This document shows positions 1 through 8,300 of a stretch of 18,036 nucleotides of DNA, piece after piece. The stretch comes from Smittium culicis. Its lineage: Eukaryota > Kickxellomycota > Harpellomycetes > Harpellales > Legeriomycetaceae. Under the pieces are notes generated by a model. It was not told where the DNA came from. It saw nothing but the letters and a program-made list of their open reading frames with translations, and searched no databases. Made by a program: the position numbers and the translations under genes. The number at the start of each line of letters is the position of its first letter. Position 1 is the stretch's first letter. The stretch covers positions 9,792 to 27,827 of the forward strand of contig LSSN01000832.1 of NCBI GenBank assembly GCA_001970855.1, in the 5' to 3' direction.

Positions 1-268
1 ATGTTTAATGTTTAATGTTTAATGTTTAATGTTTAATGTTTAATGTTTAATGTTTAATGTTTAATGTTTAATGTTTAATGTTTAATGTTTAATGTTTAAT
101 GTTTAATGTTTAATGTTTAATGTTTAATGTTTAATGTTTAATGTTTAATGTTTAATGTTTAATGTTTAATGTTTAATGTTTAATGTTTAATGTTTAATGT
201 TTAATGTTTAATGTTTAATGTTTAATGTTTAATGTTTAATGTTTAATGTTTAATGTTTAATGTTTAAT
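1..268. repeat. 7-bp tandem satellite (ATGTTTA)n at window edge
   Basis: The unit ATGTTTA repeats without a single mismatch for about 38.3 copies and stops at 268, where the sequence breaks into a T run. The array is cut by the window start, so its true length is unknown. The unit has one G and no C, so it does not resemble TTAGGG-type telomere repeats. A simple satellite, possibly where an assembly broke, fits better. No gene touches it. Confidence 0.97.
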
Positions 269-1260
269 TTTTTTTTTTGTATTTTGTATTTAAATTTGTT
301 TTAGATTTTATATATATATTAATTTTTTGTTCAATTTTGTAATATGAAATTAACAAATATTTTAGATTTTATATTGAAATAGTAAATTTAATAAAGTTTT
401 AGTTTATGGCCTTATTTGAAAATGTAAATTTAATCAGATTATAAAATTTCTCAACACTGTGCGTATAAATAAATTGTTATTTGGGGCTACATTTAAAATT
501 TGACTCTTTGAAAATTTTTTGATGTATTTTTTTCCGGTATCATTTCCCCTATATTTTATTTATAACATATTTTCACTCGATATACTATCTAAGAATTTAT
601 CTCTTGATAAAAATTTTTTTAAAGTGCTTTATGATTTTTTTTCTTTAATTTTAGTTTTCTTTTTTTACTCTGTAAGATTTCTTTTATATGTGGTCTATTT
701 GGTTAATCTGTATTTATTTTTATTCTAGCTATTTGTTTTATTCTCAAAATTATAGATTCTTCCTTGTGTTATATTCGATAAATCCTTTTTTTATTCTATC
801 TGATTTAAATTTAAATAATTTAACTTTAACTCATACACATAATATTTTCCTCATATAATTAAGCATTATCGTTTTAATACACAAATAAATATATCTTTTG
901 TCAAAAATTGGCTAAAAGCGTTTAATTGGTTCATATTTATAAATTTTAACAAAGAAAACGATTTTAACTTAATTTAGTTTAGTTTTCTTGGTGACCTTGT
1001 TTTTTTTATGAAAATCAGCGTCCTTTTCATTTCACTTACACAACCAGCTTTCTCCGATATCAAAAATAGTAGCTGAAAATAATTTCTAAATTATGATTCC
1101 TTATTTCAAATTCAAGTTCATTCTTCAGTGTAATGTCACGATTGATATTAGCAACTTTGAAATCTGAAGATAATAAGTTTATTTAGATAGATATTTGTAT
1201 AAAAATAAGCGAATAAAACTAGACTAGATTTTTGACTTGTTGATGAACAGCATATTCCTA
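269..1260. other. AT-rich stretch with no recognisable gene
   Basis: The stretch is dominated by A/T runs. Its only longer open frame (519-728, +) starts at TTG and encodes a Phe/Leu/Tyr-rich string expected from T-rich DNA. The left LTR and gag of the chromovirus that follows should lie here. I found no zinc-knuckle pattern, no convincing primer-binding site and no copy of downstream sequence, so they are deleted, lie outside, or have decayed beyond recognition by eye. Confidence 0.6.
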
Positions 1261-1598
1261 AATGGTAAGAGTTATGCTGTCTTATTATATGTGACTATTA
1301 AACATAGTAAGAATGGATTAGCGGTATCAATTTTCAAATGAGATGTAGGTGGTGAGACAATGGAATTAATTGTGAACCAAGTGGGGAAATATGTATTTAA
1401 TATAATGGTTTATGACATGTAACATCAAATTATATCGACTGACCCCTAGAAGATTAAGTGTAAAAAAAAAAAACACCATCTAGTATAAATTTAGAAAAAA
1501 TATCGACAGAAGAAACATTTAAATAACTTGAACTAAATCCGATCCAAAAAACTGAAATGAAATTTATACCAATAATCAGCCTTAAAAGGGGGTAATCA
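1261..1598 (+). pseudogene. Possible retroviral-type aspartic protease remnant
   Basis: One frame from 1261 reads NGKSYAVLLYVT, then DVGGETMELIVNQVGKY, then FNIMVYDM-stop-H. This resembles the order seen in Ty3/gypsy proteases: a strand before the catalytic Asp-Ser/Thr-Gly, a middle strand, and the Gly-Tyr-Asp-Trp-Leu stretch that leads toward RT. The catalytic triplet is not present; YVT stands where it would fall. In-frame stops occur before DVGG, after VYDM and after STDP. Position directly upstream of the RT linker supports the call, but the match is weak and rests on reading by eye. Confidence 0.4.
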
Positions 1599-2305
1599 GA
1601 ATTCAATAATGTTTTTAAAAAGGATATTTCAGGAAAATAACCACAATTTAGAGGTTACTACATTCAATTAGACTTATTTTATGGATACAAATAATATTTG
1701 TGACCCATATGTTCTTTATCTTCTATTGAAACCGCAGTGCTAAAAACTTTTTTTTTTCGAATGTAATTTGAGAACAGGCTTCACTAGATCTTCAAAGTTA
1801 CCTTTAAGCTCTCCTGATAGTTTCATTATTAAAAATTATGGTGATCAGATAATTATTTGAATATCTAAATCTTTACGAAAATACGATAATAAATAGCAAT
1901 CATTTATCAAGAATCTATGATAGTTCAAAACACTCAGTGGATCCAACATATTAAAGAAATTGAACCTTCGAGGCTCATAAAATTTGAACCTAATGAGTTC
2001 AGATGACGAGTTTAATTCATATCTCAGGTGCCAGTATAGCTATTTTGAACATCAAGTTATGAATTCCAGCTTCAAAAACTCTCCAGAAATGTTTCAAACT
2101 TTGTAAAAGATGTTTTACTCGATTTAATAGACGATTAAGCCATAATATACCTTGTTTATTTATTAATATATTTATATGCTCCATATGACTCGGAAAATAT
2201 ACATAGCAAGTAATTTCTGTATTAAATTGACTCCGAAAAAATAATTTAAAGTAAAAATTAGAAAAATTAAAGCTCAAATTTATTGAATTATAATTACTAG
2301 GTAAC
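1599..2305 (+). pseudogene. Chromovirus reverse transcriptase, N-terminal and palm part
   Basis: From 1599 the + strand reads EFNNVFKKDISGK, the linker before Ty3/gypsy RT. It is followed by LRTGFTRSSK with SSP (from 1768), LSGSNILKKLNLRGS (from 1933), YFEHQVMNSSFKNSPEMFQT (from 2041), a degraded YLDD region near 2150, LRKNNLK, and finally Leu-Leu-Gly-Asn at 2294-2305. These are the RT motifs in their usual order. In motif A the catalytic Asp is Asn (AAC, 1963-1965), and stops follow at once. Several frame changes are needed to connect the motifs. The homology breaks at 2305, where a 318-bp insertion begins, and resumes at 2624. An 86-codon - strand frame over 2017-2277 is antisense to this RT and is not a gene. 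Confidence 0.85.
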
Positions 2306-2623
2306 TGTTAATACTGGAATTTAAAGTTGGTTTTTTTATTTAATATGAATAGGGAACATATAAAGAAGGGGGAAATATTACCAATGCGAAACTAAGGAGT
2401 AGATAGTAAAAAGATTAAACGGCTTTCTTTTACATGGGATGGGAAAGTAGTCGTTTAAGTAGTCGTTTAAGTATCTTTATAAGATATATAAGTTATATTT
2501 AGTGTACTTGTAAAACGTTGGTGTTTATTGTTCAGGATTTATTAAGGTCATTGTTGGGTACAATGGTCACTGTAAAGTCTGAGATTGTTATGCAAAATGA
2601 GGCTGTAAAAATGGATTCTTACA
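2306..2623. mobile_element. Solo-LTR-like insertion in the RT gene
   Basis: A 318-bp segment begins TGTTA and ends TTACA, the TG...CA ends of an LTR with nearly complementary termini. It is flanked by 5-bp sequences GTAAC (2301-2305) and GGAAC (2624-2628), which look like a target duplication with one substitution. It separates the RT text Leu-Leu-Gly-Asn from Ser-Gly-Ser-Gly-Val-Lys, which are adjacent in Ty3/gypsy RTs, so it is an insertion into the older element. Inside are a TATA-like stretch near 2476-2490 and a 12-bp unit repeated 2.4 times (AAGTAGTCGTTT, 2445-2473). There is no coding content. A MITE-like element is the alternative. The family is unknown, and no second copy was seen in the window. 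Confidence 0.62.
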
Positions 2624-3330
2624 GGAACTAATCTGGATCTGGAGTAAAAAATGACCTTGATAAAATTATAAACGTCAAAAAGTGGAGGAAGCCAACTTTG
2701 TAAAGAATATCCAAACTTTATTAGATGTTTTAAATCATTACAGAAAGTTTAATCTGACTTATCTAAAACTTCATTACAGCTCACAAATCTCACTAAGAAA
2801 AAAAAAAAAACCTTCACATGGGACGAAAGTTGCGACGTTTCGTTTCACTTCCTATTTAATTTTTATGTGAACTCTCTTGTGCTCAAATACCCAGACCTAA
2901 AAAAGAAGTGAATATTTGAGACCGACGCTAAGATTACTCAAATTGAGTAGTACTCTTGCAAAAAAAATTCTTTTAGCGATCTTCATCGCATAGCATACCT
3001 GTCCTAGAGATTTATCTAGCGGGAATAAACTACAACTCTTATGAAAAGTGACTCATCAAAATTTCCACATCACTTTAATAATTGCGGAATTAATTAGAAG
3101 GAGCAACGTAAAAATTCTCTGTATTAAAGGAACACAAGAATTAGGCGCATTTTAAGATCAAGAATACTTTTAACTGTCGTAATTTCAGATTCTCACTAGA
3201 ATTATTACAAAATCGAATACCGGGCTTGAACACTGGTAGTAATTTCTGAAGCATTATAGAGAAGATCAGAATTCAAGGACAGAAAATCGTTTGAGAAAAT
3301 ATACTTAGATCCTGTTAGTTCCTCAGAAAA
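2624..3330 (+). pseudogene. Chromovirus RT C-terminal part and RNase H
   Basis: Homology resumes with GVKNDLDKIINVKKWRKPT (from about 2641). A frameshift leads to VKNIQTLLDVLNHYRKF (about 2697-2750), the RT thumb/connection signature of Ty3/gypsy. Another frame change leads to LTNLTKK and FTWDESCD, then LKYPDL, IFETDAK (RNase H first Asp region) and HRIAYLS. Further on are INYNSYEK, LEGAT, EHKN and FRFSLELLQNR, and at 3248 EAL-stop-RR, which matches the conserved Asp-Ala-Leu-Ser-Arg that closes the RNase H region. Stops are frequent (for example after the LKKK following PDL, and in the DALSR match). The reading frame changes at A-runs such as 2798-2810, so homopolymer slippage explains part of the decay. 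Confidence 0.87.
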
Positions 3331-4141
3331 ATAGTCACTTCGAGAATTTCATGAAGAGCATTAAAAACGTTAAACTAATTAGACTCGTATATTAGGAATT
3401 TGCGAGTCAAGTTTTAAATATATCTATGCAATCTGAAAACCGAATTTTAACCAAGAAAAATAAATAAATACTTGAAAGTATTAGAACCGAAATCATAAGA
3501 TCAATTCATGATTCACAATCCAGCATAAAATCAGATATATAAAAAATATTATAACTGATAAGACGGGTATTTTGATTTACTTAATGAATAATAAAATAGA
3601 AAATCTATCAAATCATACACAGCATGTAATAAAATAAAGTCTATGAATCACGAAAATTATGAACTGCTAATAATTTTGCTGATATCTAAAAGACCTTAGG
3701 ACTCAATAAACTTGCAATTCATTTTAGAAATACTTATATACAAATATTATACGGCTATATTGGCTGTTTTAGAACTATTCATCATGATGGTGAAATTCTA
3801 TAAATAACGAGTTCACACAGTATTGATTTCAGCTTGATACAATCTCGGATTGATTAGCCAAATTCACAGCTAAAATCTATCTCAGGATGACGAAGCTAAT
3901 CCGAGAGTAAGGTCAAGAAATCATCAAGCTTCAATCTAAAAACCAATGAACAGACTGAAATGACCAATCGCATACTTTAAAAACACCTACACAGCTGCAT
4001 AAATTTACAGAAATATTACTATATTACCTAAAAAAAACAGCAGATTTCCGATATAATAACTCAAAACACTCTTAAATTTGACTCACAGGTTTCTGATCAC
4101 TTATTGGATATCACGCTATATTATCTATGATACCGATTTTT
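3331..4141 (+). pseudogene. Chromovirus integrase, zinc-binding to catalytic core part
   Basis: The first 350 bases are too eroded to show the His-His-Cys-Cys finger. From about 3682 the text ISKRP-stop-DSINLQFI matches the first catalytic-Asp block of integrase; the stop is TAG where Trp is usual, and Gln sits where Asp is expected. YTAILAVLELF with MMVKF (about 3749-3795) follows. Then comes the second-Asp block (SD, with KFTAKIYLRMTKLI, from about 3847), then FNLKTNEQTEMTNRIL (about 3930-3980), whose QTE carries the catalytic Glu, then FRYNNSKHS (about 4048) and SLIGYH. The core is therefore intact in order but not in function. It stops abruptly near 4141, and its C-terminal part is found 4.1 kb away at 8301, beyond the DIRS insertion. 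Confidence 0.85.
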
Positions 4142-4184
4142 GTTAGAATTAATCTTCGCTCTAAAGAGTTCGATTAATTCTAAC
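4142..4184. repeat. 43-bp inverted repeat abutting the DIRS left terminus
   Basis: GTTAGAATTAATC (4142-4154) is repeated as a perfect reverse complement at 4172-4184. The 17-nt centre between them itself contains CTCT-AA-AGAG. The right arm ends at 4184, one base before the DIRS terminal repeat. The repeat does not fit chromovirus integrase text on either side, so it may be an asymmetric extension of the DIRS terminus rather than old target DNA. No match was seen at the right end of the element. Confidence 0.8.
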
Positions 4185-4212
4185 ATTATACATCAGAGAG
4201 GAGACATATTAA
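4185..4212. repeat. DIRS left inverted terminal repeat
   Basis: This 28-bp segment is the reverse complement of 8273-8300 with one difference (C versus T at 4205). Its outer end begins ATTATACATCAG. It lies only 11 bp from the predicted recombinase stop codon at 4224-4226. Similarity to the other end stops at once inside and outside the 28 bp, which is short for DIRS elements. Confidence 0.9.
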
Positions 4213-4223
4213 GTTACTCCAAA

Positions 4224-5123
4224 TTACAGAATCGACTCGGTCAAGTTATTCGAGGAATTTCTTGTGAGTCGATATTATGTATCGAAGATGGTATAGTTCG
4301 ACCAGAAGGCGTGCGAAACTATTTCATCAGCTGATACCCCTGAGTTAGCCGCTAATGTTGCTCCAATCTCTCTTCCTTTAGGTATTGGTGTATCCGGGCC
4401 GCGGCGTATTAATTCAGGTATTGATCTTATATATCTTGAAATACTATCTACTGATAGCAGCTTTTCTTTGTTGTTTACAAAACTCAAAAATCAGTTTACA
4501 ACCCACTTGCTATTGTGAGTATGTGGGGTTGGGCAAAGTTTATTAGCTACATTTTCCTTGTAAACTGAGTACGCCAGTACTGGGAATAGGGTTGGATTTG
4601 TGTGAGGAGCAATTTGACAGGGCTTTTCTATCGTTCGGCCAGCGCTTTTTTCTTTGGGTGATACAATAACCAAATTTAGAACTCCCTGGGTAACGTGGCT
4701 CCGCTCGTCGTCGATCCTATGTATGTTGTTTAGCCTTAGGAATCCAGTTACTGATAGAAGTTAACATAGTTTGGCCGTTAATCGCTTTACTGATAGGTCA
4801 GATTTGGGACCCCACTCTTTGAACGTATCCAATACTGGTGCTATATCTAGTACTGGTCTAACAAAAGATACGATTGAGGCATCATCCAATGTCTAAGTAT
4901 ACTCGGCGAGCATTGGATGGCTCAACAATTCTGCAGAGTTTTCAGCTAGATTCAGCAGTGCGGATTTGTAAGCCTTTATAGATCCGGCTTTTAACTTTTC
5001 TACAGTATAGATTTCGGCCAGTAAGTTGATGATCTGCGGTGCTGAAAATTGCTGTATTAATTTCACTTGATATTCTCCAGTCTAAAAAGCGCTGTTGAAT
5101 AGAACTGTATCTCGAACGACGTC
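4224..5123 (-). pseudogene. DIRS tyrosine recombinase (integrase), nonsense-riddled
   Basis: The frame continues without any shift from the upstream methylase-like domain and ends at a TAA at 4224-4226. The N-terminal part reads QQFSAPQIINLLAE and KAGSIKAYKSALLNLAENSA. The catalytic part has VKRLTAKLC and VTGFLRLNNIHRI (first Arg region), then SISRYIRSI, PKGREIGATLAANSGVSADE (second Arg) and FWSNYTIFDT-stop-YR. These match fungal DIRS recombinases. Stops fall at 5082-5084, 4893-4895, 4761-4763, 4491-4493 and 4275-4277. The last is the codon just before the Tyr that most likely is the nucleophile. In life the enzyme would insert the circular DNA form of the element. Confidence 0.88.
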
Positions 5124-5639
5124 TTACACGTCATTCTTTTGAAAGGGTACAGTCAACGGCATAAGTTCCAAGACCTTGGGTTTCGAGGAAACGCCGCTGA
5201 TCCTCCAAGCCATCAAGCTCCAGTGCTTGTTTTCCGAGAGCGGAGACTTTCCGCTTTTGGGATCTGGCTCTACTGTTGTTGCTTGCAGTAGTAAAGGTTG
5301 GGACACAGAGAGAGACATCAGATCCGGGAACCATGTGGCCGATTTACGCATTGGCGTAACTAAAGTCATCGTTATTCGTTCCCTGCGCACCTTCTGCACG
5401 GTTTGCGCAATCAGATTCCAAGGTGGGCACGCATAAGGACTGTTGAACCCCGTCCATTTGAACGCTAGTGAGTTCTGCCCCAGAGCTTGGTTGTCGATGA
5501 ACCAGCTGTAGTATTGCTCTGTCTTCTTGTTCATCCGGGAGGGAAATAGATCCACATCGTGTGGGCCATGCAAGGAGTTTAGAGTTTCGAATGTCTCCTG
5601 AGGCAGAGACCATTCGGTTTGAGCTGTCAGTCTGCTCGG
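5124..5639 (-). pseudogene. DIRS methylase-like domain following RNase H
   Basis: The text HGPHDVDLFPSRMNKKTEQY, followed by FNSPYACPPWNLI, then LVTPMRKSATWFPDL and MSLSVSQPLLL, is the conserved block that follows RNase H in DIRS1-group pol proteins. It has been likened to phage DNA adenine methylases (VDLF and PPW motifs). Function is unproven even in intact elements. This stretch is open for its whole length and ends at a TAA at 5124-5126, after which recombinase text continues in the same frame. That TAA could be a true ORF end or one more nonsense mutation. Frame continuity on both sides favours mutation. Confidence 0.8.
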
Positions 5640-6318
5640 AGCATCTGCTGGATTGAGTACTGATGGGACATAAGTCACTTGAGGAAGAGTATTGGTCTTC
5701 AAGCAGTGTGACCAAATTTTCTCGGCTATTACGAGCAGTTCTGGTGAAGTCGTTTCTCCGAATTTCTTTACTTAAGATAGCGTGGTTGTGCTGTCCAAGT
5801 AGACTAACAACGTCCGTACGATCACACTCTTTAGCTTGAGTGCATACAAAACCGTAATCAGTTCCTTGGCGTTTATGTACATCTTCGCCTCGGATTGTGT
5901 CAATGATCCTGAGTATGTTTGATAGCCTACCACAATCCCCCACGCTGAATATCAGGATTCCGTGAATATCTCCAATTCAGGGATATCTGGAAAGAACGAG
6001 AGACCGTTCCATGATTTCAGCTGGTTCTTCCAGAATAATAGGTTCTGGATGGCTGGACTCGTCAGTTTCACTGTCGAAGTCCATGTTTTCAATGTCGACA
6101 GGGAGTATTTCTTGAGCTCCAGGAGTCGTCGAAGCATTAGGCGGCCAGGCAGGAGAGCGATTGACATTGCTTGAGCTTTCCCAATAAAGCTCGCTAGACA
6201 TCTCAATGTCGTCTGGCCAGCATTCAGAATTTTGCTGGCCTCGCGTCAAAGGTCCCGTATCTTGGTTTTCGAAACCTTCAGCGTCATTTCCTGGGTGTTT
6301 ATTACCATCCTCAGATGT
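5640..6318 (-). pseudogene. DIRS RT connection and RNase H domain
   Basis: After the RT the frame reads RMVINTQEMTLKVSKTKIRD, a TGA (6246-6248), then LASFIGKAQAMSIALLPGRL, KLTSPAIQNLLFWKNQLKSW and LEIFTES. These are typical of the DIRS connection and RNase H start. RNase H features visible are FTES (the usual first Asp is Glu) followed by a TGA (5952-5954), INAKELITVLYAL (catalytic Glu), LVYLDSTTTLS (second Asp) followed by a TAA (5772-5774), and NPADAPSR (last Asp). All of this lies in one frame, so decay here is by substitution only. Confidence 0.87.
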
Positions 6319-7189
6319 ATAGATAGATTGGTATGGGGACGTAGACGATTTCTCGTCGTTTATCTTGAATCAAAGCTCCCGGAGCTTGGAGTATATCCTG
6401 TGTGTGATTTTCGCACACGCCTCTTTGGATTCTGCCATGATTAGTAGGTCGTCCAAATATGCTGAGATTCGCATTCCTTGGGACCTGGCCCATTGTAAGA
6501 CTGGGCGAAGAATCTTGGTGAAAACCAACTGGCTCAGTGATAACCCGAATGGTAGGACCCGAAACTGGAAACAGCGGCCATTCCAATGAAAGAGTAGGTA
6601 TTTACGACGCTGTTTGAATACCAGGATATGCATGAGTGCATCCTGTAGGCCGAAGGACGTAAAATATTCTTTTCTGCGGACCATGCGGCAGATGGACGAC
6701 AGGATCTCCATCTTGAAGTTCTGCTCCACCACATTTTGGTTGAGCTTGCGGAGGTCTAAGACTGGTCTGAGGCTTCCAGTCTTTTTCGGGATCGTGAACA
6801 GCTGGATGTAGAAGCCTGGATCCTTGGGCTGTATCTCCTCGATGGCTTTCTTAGCTAGAAGTGATGCCACTTCGTCCGTAAAAACTTTGCTGGACTCCCG
6901 GCTCAATTTCATCTTGTACCGATGCGGATGGGGCGTCAGAAGTGGTATTTGAGGGCGACTCACTTGGAGTGGACCCGAAGGGCACCTTTTGAAATGGGAG
7001 CCGCTCCGGAATCGAGGTCGTCTCCGGCGAAAATTCGACTTTCGGCCGAATTTTCGTATCGGACGACCTCGATCCCGGAGCGGCAGGGTGGGAGTTCTTG
7101 AAAGGGATTCTGAATCCCCTCTCTACTATGTTCTGAACCCATCGGCTATCCGTTAGTCTGGACCATGCCGATTTGAACAAGAAAGGCTT
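6319..7189 (-). pseudogene. DIRS reverse transcriptase, active-site Asp lost
   Basis: The N-terminal text WSRLTDSRWVQNIVERGFRI (from about 7180) is the DIRS block before RT. A frame change near 6960 leads to HPHRYKMKLSRESSKVFTDE, then SLRPVLDLRKLN, FTSFGLQDALMHI, FRVLPFGLSLS and SAYLDDLLIM. Motif C (YLDD) is intact. In motif A the first catalytic Asp is Gly (GGC, plus-strand 6649-6651), where DIRS RTs have Asp, so the enzyme is dead. A TGA (6370-6372) interrupts LREL-FKIND, and a frameshift near 6318-6320 leads into the connection domain. The 85-bp palindrome at 7000-7084 lies within the N-terminal part. Confidence 0.9.
7000..7084. repeat. 85-bp imperfect palindrome inside the DIRS RT gene
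   Basis: Arms of 38 nt (7000-7037 and 7047-7084) pair at 32 of 38 positions around a 9-nt loop. Mismatches are one at arm position 11 and a block of five at positions 24-28. The arms are GC-rich (GCCGCTCCGG outside). It lies between the pre-RT block and the RT proper. Its translated product (roughly PGSRSSDTKIRP...ETTSIPERL) is not part of the conserved RT core. It may be a nested foldback insertion or a structural RNA element of the retrotransposon. Confidence 0.9.
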
Positions 7190-8043
7190 CCCCCTACTGG
7201 GGGGCTGTTCTGGGTCTCTAATGAGACTCCCTCCTGCGGCCGCGACCCCTTCCGCGAAAACTTGACTGGCGGCCAAGCGGTCCTGTTGCTTGAATTGGCT
7301 TCAGCGGTAGTTGAAGCGTTGGTGCTCTGCGCCGTAGCAATGTTGATGCTGATCGAATTCTTGTTGTTCGAGCTCTGCTGGCGCTTGCGAAAGGGCTGGA
7401 AACATTGACGCTTCGCTGCTGATTTCTTAGAAATGAGGGCGTCCAACGCCTCTTGATCCATCAGTGGTTTGGTCTCTGGATCGACGAGCTGTGTAGGTTT
7501 TCCTGGAAGTTTGAGCCCCTTATGTAGGTTATCTAACCTAGCTTGGGTTACTGTAGTGGCTACGTCCGATAGTAGGGCTCTCATAGTGCTCGCAAACATG
7601 ACCTCGGGATCCTCAGAGGTGTCGAGTCCAGGGTTGTCCTGGATTCTTCGGTGGAAAAAGTAGTCAATGGGTCTTGTTGCTTGAGCAAGAGCTACTTGAA
7701 TTCCATATAGGGCTGTGTCAGCCTTCTTCACTGCAGTCGATGCTGAGTCGTTCAGTGGAGGAGGGTTGTAGTTCATAGAACTAGTCCTTGGGAAAGAATG
7801 TATTGCAATCTTGCGTTCTTCTTCTGTTAGCGGCGAGCGGAAGAAGTCTTTTTTGATCGATGGGAGAGCCTCAGTGAGTTCTGAGTAAGCTGTCAAGTCT
7901 GTCACTGGGGTTCTGGTAGTCACGTATGGATCCTCTGGTTCCTGGTTTCTCTCGTTTTTGCGCAGGAGTTGTTGTACCAGTTTGGTCAACACCTTCACTT
8001 GATCTTGGATTGCTGGAGATTGAAGTTCAGCTATTTGTTCCAT
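7153..8043 (-). pseudogene. DIRS gag-like ORF1 (296 codons, open)
   Basis: The ORF starts at a true ATG (8041-8043) and is open for 296 codons. It begins with a probable coiled coil (residues about 9-36, with VKVLTKLVQQLLRK). A region TALYGIQVALAQATRPIDYF follows, the kind of text seen in gag-like proteins of fungal DIRS elements, and then a basic Gln/Asn/Ser-rich tail (AAKRQCFQPFRKRQQSS). Near the end PPVGGSLS matches the block that in related elements runs into LFKSAWSRLTD. Here that continuation is in another frame, so an indel near 7185 ends the original frame early and the last residues are out-of-frame. Gag would package element RNA. It is the best preserved part of the element. Confidence 0.8.
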
Positions 8044-8272
8044 CGTTTAATATTTTGAAGGGAGATAAAATCTTAAATATCCTTAGGTATTAAAATTTAG
8101 TTTGAAAATCTTTATGCTGGTAGAGTACCTTTGCGAAAGAAAAGATGATAAGGATATCACTACTGCGTACTTTATGGTTTATACCATAATATTTTTTTTA
8201 GTTTATTTTATTTACTTTAATTTTATTGGCTTTAGATTTTCGTTTTAGTTTTATCCAATAAGATAATAACAT
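8044..8272 (-). other. DIRS 5' leader between terminal repeat and gag
   Basis: This is an AT-rich untranslated leader of the retrotransposon. A 7-bp perfect hairpin with a 4-nt loop lies at 8172-8189 (TTATGGT/ACCATAA). The internal complementary region used by DIRS elements to circularise was not found here or near the other end. Confidence 0.6.
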
Positions 8273-8300
8273 TTAATATATCTCCTCTCTGATGTATAAT
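8273..8300. repeat. DIRS right inverted terminal repeat
   Basis: This is the partner of 4185-4212, in inverted orientation with one mismatch. The outermost bases are CTGATGTATAAT, and chromovirus-like sequence begins right after 8300. Confidence 0.9.

Larger units (their letters stand above)
4185..8300 (-). mobile_element. DIRS1-like tyrosine-recombinase retrotransposon (decayed)
   Basis: A 4116-bp element lies on the - strand, bounded by 28-bp inverted terminal repeats with one mismatch. From its 5' end (8300) to its 3' end (4185) it encodes gag, RT, RNase H, a DIRS-type methylase-like domain and a tyrosine recombinase, which is the content and order of the DIRS1 group. It interrupts chromovirus integrase text, which resumes on the far side. 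No obvious target duplication is present, as expected for recombinase-mediated insertion. It is visibly richer in G+C than the host element, which suggests a younger insertion. Inactivation is by nonsense codons, a few frameshifts and an RT active-site change. I could not find the internal complementary region expected of DIRS elements. Confidence 0.9.

Noticed and set aside
1..268. Telomere repeat
   Set aside because: The unit ATGTTTA has no GG or CC and no TTAGGG-like core. Without more evidence it is a simple satellite.
2017..2277. 86-codon - strand ORF
   Set aside because: It is antisense to the chromovirus RT palm motifs read on the + strand in the same place.
4140..4334. + strand 64-codon ORF across the DIRS left end
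   Set aside because: It runs through a hairpin, a terminal repeat and the antisense of the recombinase, with no protein similarity.
4185..8300. Repeat-induced point mutation (RIP) as a firm call
   Set aside because: CpG-rich stretches survive in the element (for example 7000-7084), and without aligned copies the direction of change cannot be shown.
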